NCBI GenBank assembly: GCA_963846885.1
Contig: CAWJXS010000023.1
Coordinates: 248,001-312,000 of the forward strand
Origin: RPQJ01 sp963846885
GTDB taxonomy: Bacteria; Pseudomonadota; Gammaproteobacteria; Steroidobacterales; Steroidobacteraceae
Direction: 5' to 3'
Length of the DNA: 64,000 nucleotides
Shown here: positions 33,967 to 41,498 of the stretch, in pieces
Layout: each line of letters starts with the position of its first letter
Numbering within the stretch: the first letter of the stretch is position 1
Program-made: the position numbers and the translations under genes
Notes under the pieces: generated by a model
What the model was told of the DNA's origin: nothing
What the model saw: only the letters and a program-made list of their open reading frames with translations
Databases searched by the model: none

Positions 33967-34668
33967 ATGCGTCGGATGGTTCGTTTGGTGATTCTGGGTC
34001 TGGCGATGTTTTGTGGGAGCCTCGCTGCGGACGGGGTCCAGGTATCCACGCCGTCCGCGGTGCCGGTCGAGCAGGAGCCGGCGCATCGGCTCGTGCTGCA
34101 GAACGAGTACGTGCGCGTTTTCGAGGTCTGGTTGGCGCCTGGCAACGAAACGCTCTGGCACGTGCATCGTCACGATGGCGCGTCGGTACGACTGGGGGAC
34201 GCGACCATCGAAGACCAGCCGATGGACGGGACGGCCGAAACCTTCGGTCTGCGTCGGGGGCAGGTCACTTACGGTGCGACACCGGCGGCGCGCACGCATC
34301 GCGTCCGAAACGTCGGTGAGACTCCCTTCCACATCGTCTACATCGAATTGCTAAGCCCGCCTGGAGTCAATGCTGATCGCGCCGATGAACCCGCCGCGGA
34401 CCCTCGCGTAGTCCTCGAGAGCGAGCGCGTGCGCGCGCTGCGGCGGATCCTGGCGCCCGGCGAATCGACGGTCATGCATGTGCATGCTTCAAGGGGCGTG
34501 GGCGTGCCCGTGACATCGGGTCGGCTGGAAATCTCCGGTCCCAACGGCGTAACGAAAGTCATCGAGGCGAAGGCGGGCGCGGTGCAATGGCTTGAGCCGG
34601 GAACTACACACCAGCTCAAGAACGTCGGCGAAGCTCCGATCGAAATCGTCGACGTCGAACTAAAGTAG
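33967..34668 (+). CDS. Secreted bicupin protein
   Basis: A 233-aa protein with signal peptide MRRMVRLVILGLAMFCGSLAADG and two cupin domains. Each keeps a His-x-His metal pair: LWHVHRHDGASV at about residue 60 and VMHVHASRGVGV at about residue 175. The ATG at 33967 follows AGGGGGAAAG with good spacing. Substrate and reaction are unknown; periplasmic location is inferred from the leader. It is flanked by the paired TPR paralogues, and its own terminator region contains tandem repeats and hairpin C. Confidence 0.8.
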   Translation: MRRMVRLVILGLAMFCGSLAADGVQVSTPSAVPVEQEPAHRLVLQNEYVRVFEVWLAPGNETLWHVHRHDGASVRLGDATIEDQPMDGTAETFGLRRGQVTYGATPAARTHRVRNVGETPFHIVYIELLSPPGVNADRADEPAADPRVVLESERVRALRRILAPGESTVMHVHASRGVGVPVTSGRLEISGPNGVTKVIEAKAGAVQWLEPGTTHQLKNVGEAPIEIVDVELK

Positions 34669-34705
34669 CAGAAGGCTTCCTGAGCGTGGCATGGCCGGTG
34701 GGCTC

Positions 34706-34826
34706 GACCGTGGCCCGCTGCGGAAGCGGGCGTTCCGCGGCACGCGTGACGTTGGGCCGCTGTTGAAGCGGGGCGTTCCGCCGCACGCGTGACGTTGGGC
34801 CGCTGTCGAAGCGGGGCATTCCGCCG
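34706..34826. repeat. Three tandem 42/43-nt repeats
   Basis: Units at 34706-34747, 34748-34790 and 34791-34826 read GAC(C/G)(G/T)TGGGCCGCTG..GAAGCGGGGC.TTCCGCCG with few differences. The third unit merges into the left arm of hairpin C. No coding potential. Confidence 0.85.
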
Positions 34827-34886
34827 GTTCCCCCGGAGCGCGTGTCTGCCTTTCCAAGCGGAGGGGGAATCGGCGGCATGCCCCGC
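34811..34886. repeat. Conserved-loop hairpin C
   Basis: A 24-bp stem (34811-34834 with 34863-34886, two mismatches) and a 28-nt loop (34835-34862) with GCGTGTCTGCCTTTCCAAGC. The left arm coincides with the third tandem repeat unit. It lies between the convergent bicupin and TPR genes. Confidence 0.9.
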
Positions 34887-34933
34887 CTATGCACCCCGCC
34901 ATGCACTTCGCCTTGCGCGCCCCAGGCACCCAA

Positions 34934-34970
34934 GAAAAAGGCCCCGCAGAACGCGCCTGCGAGGCCTTTC
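34934..34970 (-). terminator. Intrinsic terminator of the minus-strand TPR gene
   Basis: On the minus strand AAGGCCTCGCAG pairs with CTGCGGGGCCTT and is followed by TTTCTT, 38 nt downstream of the TPR stop codon. Strong stem and U-tract. Confidence 0.85.
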
Positions 34971-35008
34971 TGATCCGGCAAACTCGCCGGACTGGGGCGG
35001 TTGCTGGC

Positions 35009-36295
35009 TCAGCCGCCAGTTGCAGGCGCGGCCGCTGCCGCTGGCGTCGCCGCCGTGTCGAGCTTCAGCTTCCACAACCTGGCGAGATCCGTGAGGCCCG
35101 GGGCCTTGACGGCGTCGAACGCGGCACGTGCTTCGGCCAGCTTGCCGAGGCGCGAGTTGGCGATGCCCGCAAGCATGTTCGCGTCATCGATGTCGGCGAC
35201 GCCGCCCTTGGCCAGGCCTTTCTGGATTGCATCGACAGCGTTGGCAAAATCGCCCGCGCTGAAATAGAGCTTGCCGATGGCGACCATCTGGTTGCCCGTC
35301 TTCGCAGCCGCGAGTTGCGCCGCCGCGGTGCCCACTTCCTTGGCGTCGGCCGCTGCGCCGGTGCGTGCACGCTCGAGTTCGGCCTGGGCGCGCGACTTCG
35401 ACTCCCCCTGGAAGACATTGGCCGACATCCCGCGCTCCAGAACCTGCTTGGCTTCGTTCGGGAAGCCGCCGGCCACGAGCGTGGTGCCCATCTCGGCGAA
35501 CTCCTCGCCCTTGTCGAGGGTTTCGGTGTCGTTCATGAGGCGATACAGCGCACGCAGGGCGCGTTCGTCCTTGGTGCGGTACAGCTGCGCATTCAGCAGG
35601 TCTTCCCAGTACTTCGCCGCCGGGTAATTGCGCACCAGGCCCTCGAGCGACCGGATGATGCCGGGCTCATCCTTCAGTTCGTAGTTCGCGCGCAGGGCGA
35701 GGAGCAGCGCGGGCTCCGAGGGCTTCGCACTCGAGGCCACGAGCTGCTCGGCAGCCTCCTTGGCGCCCTTGAAGTCGTCGGACAAGTAGCGTGCCTGGGC
35801 CAGGCTCAGCGCAATCTCTGCGTCGCCGGGATTGAGCTTCATGTACTCGGTGCCGCTCGCGATGGCCTTCGCGTACTCCTTGTTCTGCAGGTTCATCTGC
35901 GTCAATGCGCGCAGGCGCTGCGCCTTGTCGGCTTCGGGCACCATGCCCGTGGCGAGCGAGCGCTCGAGGATTTCGGCGGACTTCACGTAGTCCTTCTTCT
36001 GCAGATAGATGTACCAGCCGAGTTCGTCCACCATGAACGCGTCATAGGGGGTCTTCGGCTCGACTGCCTGCGCGGCCTGGATGTGCACCAGCGCCTCGTC
36101 CCAGTTCTTGGCCGTCATCGCGTTCTGCGCCGCAACCAGCGGCTTCTGCACAGCCGGGCTCAGCTTCTGCTTCGGCGCAGCCTTTTCCTTTTCGGCTGCG
36201 ACGGCCACCGACACGGGCAGTAACGCGCCCGCGACGACGCCGGTCAGACCGGCCGCGGCAAGGGCAGCCATCAACACGAGGTTCGCTTTTTTCAT
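35009..36295 (-). CDS. Exported TPR-repeat protein, paralogue of the 32550 gene
   Basis: A 428-aa protein with signal peptide MKKANLVLMAALAAAGLTGVVAGALLPVSVAVAAEK and repeated helical units such as AKNWDEALVHIQAAQAVEP, YAKAIASGTEYMKLNPGD and FANAVDAIQKGLAKGG. Its last 130 residues align clearly with the C-terminus of the product at 32550-33767. The start at 36295 is chosen since GAGAGG lies 6 nt upstream; an ATG three nt earlier is too close to it. Ends in an Ala/Pro-rich tail. Convergent with the bicupin gene. Confidence 0.85.
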   Translation of the reverse strand: MKKANLVLMAALAAAGLTGVVAGALLPVSVAVAAEKEKAAPKQKLSPAVQKPLVAAQNAMTAKNWDEALVHIQAAQAVEPKTPYDAFMVDELGWYIYLQKKDYVKSAEILERSLATGMVPEADKAQRLRALTQMNLQNKEYAKAIASGTEYMKLNPGDAEIALSLAQARYLSDDFKGAKEAAEQLVASSAKPSEPALLLALRANYELKDEPGIIRSLEGLVRNYPAAKYWEDLLNAQLYRTKDERALRALYRLMNDTETLDKGEEFAEMGTTLVAGGFPNEAKQVLERGMSANVFQGESKSRAQAELERARTGAAADAKEVGTAAAQLAAAKTGNQMVAIGKLYFSAGDFANAVDAIQKGLAKGGVADIDDANMLAGIANSRLGKLAEARAAFDAVKAPGLTDLARLWKLKLDTAATPAAAAAPATGG

Positions 36296-36386
36296 CATCA
36301 GCCTCTCGGGCAACAGGATCCTGGTGGCGCGCATTGTACCGCCGGCAGCGCCGTTCGTGGATTGGAGGCCGGTCGGCCTCCGGAGT

Positions 36387-37049
36387 TCAATCCGCCGGCC
36401 ATGCCGGGGTCCCGGCCGACAGCCCGGTGAGGTAGCGGGCGACCGTTTCCAGGGTCACGACCTCGGCGTACTTGGCCTGCAGGTCGAACAGGTTGGCTTC
36501 GTGCGGGGCGGGGTGACGGTCGCCGACGGCCTCGCGGACCACCCACGGGATGAAACCGTGCTGACAGGCGTCGAGCGCAGTGGCCCGGATGCAGCCGCTG
36601 GTGCTCACGCCGGCGATCAGCAGGGTATCGACGCCCAGGGCGGTGAGCGTGGGGGCGAGCGTCGTCCCGAAGAATGCGCTGGCGTACTGCTTGGTGATCA
36701 CGGTTTCGCCCGGGGCGGGCTCGAGTGCCGGGTCGAAGCGCGCAAGCGCCGGGTCGGCCCCTTCGGCGAAGCATGCGAGCGCTGGCAGTTTGCGGAAGAA
36801 GACCCCCCCATCGCGCCCGCTCGCCTGGAAGCGCACGTTCGTGTGCAGGACGGGAATACGGGCAGTCCGGGCCATCCGCAGCAACTGCGCCGCGTAATCC
36901 CGCGTCGTCTCGACCCCGGCATAGAGTGGCGAACCCGGCTGCAGGTAAGCCATGACGAAATCCACGATGATCAGCGCCGGCCGGCGCCCCGGCTCCAGTG
37001 CGCGGCCGAAGCCGCCACCCGCGTAGTTGTCTTCGAGGCTCGTCGTCAT
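36387..37049 (-). CDS. Isochorismatase-fold cysteine hydrolase (N-carbamoylsarcosine amidase-like)
   Basis: A 220-aa hydrolase expected to split C-N bonds of ureido or amide acids. The catalytic triad is present: Asp in LIIVDFVMAYL, Lys in VITKQYASAFFGT, and nucleophile Cys in IAGVSTSGCIRATALDA. This pattern is nearest to N-carbamoylsarcosine amidohydrolases. It is 6 nt from the CoA-transferase and resembles the plus-strand gene at 43414-44049. Both flank a hydantoinase pair, suggesting amide release after ring opening. Confidence 0.88.
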   Translation of the reverse strand: MTTSLEDNYAGGGFGRALEPGRRPALIIVDFVMAYLQPGSPLYAGVETTRDYAAQLLRMARTARIPVLHTNVRFQASGRDGGVFFRKLPALACFAEGADPALARFDPALEPAPGETVITKQYASAFFGTTLAPTLTALGVDTLLIAGVSTSGCIRATALDACQHGFIPWVVREAVGDRHPAPHEANLFDLQAKYAEVVTLETVARYLTGLSAGTPAWPAD

Positions 37050-37055
37050 GACGCG

Positions 37056-38258
37056 TCAGATTACCTTGCGCGATTTCAGTTCGGCGTAGCGCTGGGCGGC
37101 CAGGCCGAGCACCTTGAGAAAGATCTCGTCATTATGCTGGCCCAGATCGGGGCTGGGGGAGTGCACTCCGCCGGGCGTCTCCGACAACTTCGGCGCGACG
37201 TTCTGCATCCGCAGGTCGCCGAAATCAGGGTGCGGCACGGTCACGATGGCTTCGCGCGCCTTGAAGTGCGGATCTTCGAGCATTTCGGGTGCGCGATAGA
37301 TGAGGCCGGCAGGCACGCCGTGCTGGTCCATCAGGGCGAGCACCTCGCGCGTGGTGAGCGACTGGGTCCAGCGTTCGACCATGGCGTCCAGTTCCTGCTG
37401 GTTGGCGCCGCGCGCGCCGTGCGTGGCGTAACGCGGATCGGTGGCCAGGCCCGGCTGGCCCATCGCCTCGGTGAGGCGGCCGAAAACGGTGTCCTGGTTC
37501 GCAGCGATCAGCACCAGGCCATCGCTGGTCTTGTAGACGTTCGACGGCGCCACGTTCGGCAGGATCGCGCCGGTGCGCTCGCGGATGAAGCCCACCTTGT
37601 CGTATTCGGTGACGAGCGATTCCATCATGTTGAGCACGGCTTCGTAGATCGCCGAGTCGACCACCTGGCCGCGGCCGGTCTTGTGCCGGTGATGCAGGGC
37701 GGTGAGCGCGCCGATACAGGCGAACGTCGCGGCGAGCGAATCGCCGATCGAGATACCCATGCGGGAGGGCGGTGTCGACGGATCGCCGACCACGTAGCGC
37801 AGCCCGCCCATCGCTTCGCCGATCGCGCCGAACCCCGCCTGGCGCGAATAAGGGCCTGTCTGGCCGAACCCCGAAACGCGGATCATGATCAGCCTGGGAT
37901 TGATGGCCGAGAGTTCGGGCCAGCCGAGGCCCCACTTTTCCATCGTGCCGGGCCGGAAGTTTTCGAGCAGGAAGTCGGATTCGGCCACCAACGACTTGAG
38001 CAGTTCCTGGCCCTCGGACTGGCGCAGGTCGAGCGTGATGGCCTTCTTGTTGCGCGCCACGACGGGCCACCACAACGACTTGCCGTTGGCTTTTTCGCGG
38101 CCCCACACCCGCATGGGGTCGCCCTGGCCCGGGGGTTCGATCTTGATGACCTCGGCGCCGAAGTCGCCGAGCAGCTGGCCGCAGAATGGCCCGGCGAGCA
38201 GAGTGCCGAGTTCGATGACGCGCAACCCGGCTAGCGGGCCCGATGCGGGACGTGTCAT
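37056..38258 (-). CDS. CaiB/BaiF family CoA-transferase
   Basis: A family III CoA-transferase exchanging CoA between carboxylates. It shows LRVIELGTLLAGPFCGQLLGDFGAEVIKIEPPGQGD at the N-terminus, LENFRPGTMEKWGLG, and the catalytic Asp in ISIGDSLAATFA. It has 400 aa, complete. The specific acid is unknown; formyl-, citramalate- and 2-methylmalate-type transferases belong here. It is divergent from the HMG-CoA-lyase-like gene with a palindromic site between them, so the two wings of the cluster likely share regulation. Confidence 0.92.
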   Translation of the reverse strand: MTRPASGPLAGLRVIELGTLLAGPFCGQLLGDFGAEVIKIEPPGQGDPMRVWGREKANGKSLWWPVVARNKKAITLDLRQSEGQELLKSLVAESDFLLENFRPGTMEKWGLGWPELSAINPRLIMIRVSGFGQTGPYSRQAGFGAIGEAMGGLRYVVGDPSTPPSRMGISIGDSLAATFACIGALTALHHRHKTGRGQVVDSAIYEAVLNMMESLVTEYDKVGFIRERTGAILPNVAPSNVYKTSDGLVLIAANQDTVFGRLTEAMGQPGLATDPRYATHGARGANQQELDAMVERWTQSLTTREVLALMDQHGVPAGLIYRAPEMLEDPHFKAREAIVTVPHPDFGDLRMQNVAPKLSETPGGVHSPSPDLGQHNDEIFLKVLGLAAQRYAELKSRKVI

Positions 38259-38317
38259 TGGATCACCTTGTGTTCATGGGGAAGGGTTCTTAACCTTGGC
38301 CGTGCAGTCCCCGGTCA

Positions 38318-38338
38318 AATGTTATATTAATATACATT
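38318..38338. promoter_or_regulatory. AT-rich palindromic operator between the two wings of the catabolic cluster
   Basis: AATGTTATATTAATATACATT is a near-perfect 21-nt palindrome (centre TATATTAATATA), conspicuous in a GC-rich genome. It lies between the divergent CoA-transferase and lyase genes, 30 nt from the lyase ATG. Size and symmetry suit a GntR- or TetR-type regulator, but none is encoded nearby. Confidence 0.5.
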
Positions 38339-38368
38339 AGCTAGGTTTCCCCTGCGACCGGAAGACCC

Positions 38369-39286
38369 ATGAGCGCTCACGTCGACGTCGTCGAAGTCGG
38401 TCCACGCGATGGCTTGCAGAGCGAGCCCCAGGCCGTGCCCACTGCGGTCAAGATCGAGTTCATTCAGCGTGCGCTGGCGGCGGGCAGCCGTCGGGTCGAA
38501 GTCACGAGTTTCGTGAACCCGAAGAAAGTGCCGCAGATGGCGGACGCCGAAGAAGTGCTGCGAGCGCTGGGCGCGCCGCCGGCCGGGGTTCATTTCATCG
38601 GCCTCGTGCTGAACCGCAGGGGATTCGAGCGCGCGGTGGCCGCCGGCTGCAACGAAGTCGGCATGGCGGTCGTGGCCAGCGACACGTTCAACCGTCGCAA
38701 CCAGGGCGTCTCGACCGAAGAATCGATCGCCACGTGGCTCGACATTGCGCGCGAGGCCGAGCGCGCTGGCGTGCGCGCACAGGTCACCGTGTCAGCGGCG
38801 TTCGGCTGTCCCTTCGAAGGCGAGATCGCCGTGGACCGCGTAGTCGAAGTCGTGCAGCGTGTCGCGGATGCGCGGCCGTTCGAAATCGCGCTCGCCGACA
38901 CCATCGGCGTCGGCGTGCCCACGCAGGTCGGCGAACTCGTTGCGCGCGTGCGAGAGGCTGTTCCGGGCATCCCGCTGCGCTGCCACTTCCACAACACCCG
39001 CAACACGGGCTTCGCCAACGTTTACGCTGCGCTGCAGGCCGGCGTGCGCACGTTCGACGCCAGCCTGGGCGGTATCGGCGGTTGTCCGTTTGCGCCGGCC
39101 GCGACCGGCAACATCGCCACCGAAGACCTGCTCTATCTTCTGCATCGCGCCGGCTACTCCACGGGCATTTCGCTCGACGCGGCGATCGAGACGGCCAAGT
39201 GGCTGCAGGAACAACTCGGGCGCACCGTGCCCGGCATGCTGGCCAAGGCCGGCGGATTTCCGCGGCCGACGATGGCGTCGGCCTGA
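38369..39286 (+). CDS. HMG-CoA lyase-like acyl-CoA lyase
   Basis: A TIM-barrel lyase of the DRE family, 305 aa. It opens HVDVVEVGPRDGLQSEP, with metal- and CoA-handling VEVTSFVNPKKVPQMADAEEV, ALADTIGVG, RCHFHNTRNTGFANVYAAL, and the catalytic-loop GGIGGCPFAPAATGNIATEDL with its Cys. Real HMG-CoA lyases and the (R)-citramalyl-CoA lyases share this fold, and I cannot discriminate. Paired with a CaiB-type CoA-transferase, activation then cleavage of an acid is suggested. HyuA begins 27 nt later. Confidence 0.9.
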   Translation: MSAHVDVVEVGPRDGLQSEPQAVPTAVKIEFIQRALAAGSRRVEVTSFVNPKKVPQMADAEEVLRALGAPPAGVHFIGLVLNRRGFERAVAAGCNEVGMAVVASDTFNRRNQGVSTEESIATWLDIAREAERAGVRAQVTVSAAFGCPFEGEIAVDRVVEVVQRVADARPFEIALADTIGVGVPTQVGELVARVREAVPGIPLRCHFHNTRNTGFANVYAALQAGVRTFDASLGGIGGCPFAPAATGNIATEDLLYLLHRAGYSTGISLDAAIETAKWLQEQLGRTVPGMLAKAGGFPRPTMASA

Positions 39287-39312
39287 CGATTACGAACACT
39301 ACAGGTGACAGC

Positions 39313-41463
39313 ATGACTTACCGACTGGGCGTCGACGTGGGCGGGACTTTCACCGACCTGTTGCTGGTGAACGAGAAAACGGGGCAGACGTGGAAAGCCA
39401 AGGTTTCCTCCACTCCGCACGACCAGTCGGAAGGCGTGCTGCGCGGCATCGAGCGCGTCTGCGGTCTCGCCGCGATCTCTGCCGAGGAGATCGACCACGT
39501 CATGCATGGCACCACTGTCGCGACCAACACGGTGCTGACCGGCACGGGCGCCCGCGTCGGTCTCGTCACGACCAAGGGCTACCGGCAGGTGCTGCAGATC
39601 GCGCGCAGTTTCGTGCCGGGCGGCCTTGGCGGCTGGGTGATCTACAACAAGTCGCTGCCGATGGCGCCGCTCGCTCTCACGATCGAGGCTGACGAGCGCG
39701 TCGGCTCGAAAGGCGACGTAGTCACCGCGCTCGACGAGACGAAGCTGCGCGGCGAGCTGCGCGCGCTCGGCGCGAAGAACATCGAGGCGCTCACGGTCTC
39801 GCTGATCAATGCGTTCGCGAACGACCAGCATGAGCGCCGCATCAAGGAGATCGCACAGGAAGTGCTGCCGGGCATTCCGGTCTCGCTGTCGTCAGAGGTG
39901 GTGCCCGAGATGCAGGAGTACGAGCGCACCGTGACCACGGTCGCGAACTCGTACGTGCGGCCGCGCGTGCAGAAGTACGTCAAGAACCTGCAGACCAAGC
40001 TCGAGGCCAAGGCGAAGCGCGTCAAGCTGCACATCCTGCGTTCCGACGGCGGTCTCGCCTCGGCGAAGTCGGCCGAGGATTTCCCCGTCAACCTGCTGAT
40101 GTCCGGTCCTGCCGGCGGCGTGACCGGCGCGCTCTGGGGCGCGGTGCAGGCGGGTTTCCCGAACCTGCTCACGGTGGACGTGGGCGGTACGTCGACCGAC
40201 GTCGCACTCATCATGGACGGCCAGCCGCGCCTGCGGCGTGAAACCACGGTGGGTGACGTCACCGTGCGTGCCTCCTCGGTCGACATCCGCACGGTCGGCG
40301 CGGGTGGCGGCTCCATCGCCCACGTGCCGGAGCTCACCGGCGCGCTGCGTGTGGGCCCGCAGTCCGCCGGCGCGGACCCGGGTCCTGCGGCCTACGGCAG
40401 GGGTGGCACGGAACCCACGGTGACCGACGCCAACGTCGTGCTCGGTTACCTGCCCGAGATGCAGAAGCTCGGCGGCGACATGGTGCTCGATCGCAAGCTC
40501 GCGCAGCAGTCCGTCGAAAAGATCGGCAAGGCGCTCGGCAAGACGCCCAAGGATGCCGCGCTCGGCATCTACAACATCGTCAACGAAAACATGGTGGGCG
40601 CGCTGCGGCTCGTCTCGGTCGAGCAGGGCCACGACCCGCGTGATTACGCGCTGATCGCTTTCGGCGGCGCCGGTCCGCTGCACGCCAACGCACTGTCGAT
40701 CCTGCTCGGCTCCTGGCCGTCGATCATTCCCCCGGGTCCCGGCGTGCTGTGCGCACTGGGTGACGCCACGACGGCGGTTCGCGACGAGTCTTCGCGCACC
40801 TATATCCGCAAGTTCTCCGAGACCTCGAAGGACGACATCCTCAAGCAGTTGAAGGCGCTGGCGGCCGATGCGGCCAAGGCGCTCGCTGGCGAGAAAGTCG
40901 CGGCCAAGGACATGGCGTTCGGCTACCAGGTGGACGTGCGCTACCACGGCCAGGGCCTGCGTCTCACGGTCGATGTCGACCTGCGGCGGCTCGAGAAAGA
41001 GGGCCTGGCGGCGATCTCGGGCCCGTTCGACGCAGAGCACACGCGGCTGTTCACGTTCGCGCTGCCGCTCGAGCACGAGTTCGTGGCCTTGCGCGCCGTG
41101 GTGCAGGGCAAGGGCATCAACGTCAAGCGCCAGGTCATTGCACGCGGCGGCGCCTCGCCCGCGGCGGCAGCCGTCGGCAAGCAGAAGGCCTACATGGTCG
41201 GCAAGGACTGCATCGCGACGGTGTACGACCGTGCGAAGCTCAAGGCCGGCAACCGCATCGCCGGTCCCGCGATCGTGATGGAGATGGACTCCACGTCCGT
41301 GATCCTCCCCCGGCACCACGGCAAGGTGGATGCACACGGCAACATCCTGATCTACCCCGACGATTACCACGCGCCCCGGGCGAAGGCAGGCGCAGCAAAG
41401 CCGAAGGCGGCTCCCGCGAAGGTCAAGCGCACGGTCAAGAAGACCGTCCGCAAGGCCAAGTAA
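39313..41463 (+). CDS. hyuA: Hydantoinase/oxoprolinase subunit A
   Basis: The ATP-binding subunit of the HyuA/HyuB family (N-methylhydantoinase, 5-oxoprolinase, acetone or acetophenone carboxylase, caprolactamase). It has the acetate/sugar-kinase-like phosphate loops GVDVGGTFTDLLL, VDVGGTSTDVALI and GAGGGSIAH, and SAGADPGPAAYGRGGTEPTVTDANVVLG. The C-terminus is Lys/Ala-rich (about the last 30 residues). It has 716 aa. The start MTYRLGVDVGG is chosen; the frame is open upstream through the lyase gene but without homology. HyuB follows after 35 nt. Confidence 0.92.
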   Translation: MTYRLGVDVGGTFTDLLLVNEKTGQTWKAKVSSTPHDQSEGVLRGIERVCGLAAISAEEIDHVMHGTTVATNTVLTGTGARVGLVTTKGYRQVLQIARSFVPGGLGGWVIYNKSLPMAPLALTIEADERVGSKGDVVTALDETKLRGELRALGAKNIEALTVSLINAFANDQHERRIKEIAQEVLPGIPVSLSSEVVPEMQEYERTVTTVANSYVRPRVQKYVKNLQTKLEAKAKRVKLHILRSDGGLASAKSAEDFPVNLLMSGPAGGVTGALWGAVQAGFPNLLTVDVGGTSTDVALIMDGQPRLRRETTVGDVTVRASSVDIRTVGAGGGSIAHVPELTGALRVGPQSAGADPGPAAYGRGGTEPTVTDANVVLGYLPEMQKLGGDMVLDRKLAQQSVEKIGKALGKTPKDAALGIYNIVNENMVGALRLVSVEQGHDPRDYALIAFGGAGPLHANALSILLGSWPSIIPPGPGVLCALGDATTAVRDESSRTYIRKFSETSKDDILKQLKALAADAAKALAGEKVAAKDMAFGYQVDVRYHGQGLRLTVDVDLRRLEKEGLAAISGPFDAEHTRLFTFALPLEHEFVALRAVVQGKGINVKRQVIARGGASPAAAAVGKQKAYMVGKDCIATVYDRAKLKAGNRIAGPAIVMEMDSTSVILPRHHGKVDAHGNILIYPDDYHAPRAKAGAAKPKAAPAKVKRTVKKTVRKAK

Positions 41464-41498
41464 CCGCTAACCGCCCAACGCATTCCGGAGATACGCAC

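Noticed and set aside
34706..34826. Possible CRISPR-like array of 43-nt repeats
   Set aside because: Tandem without spacers and only three units.
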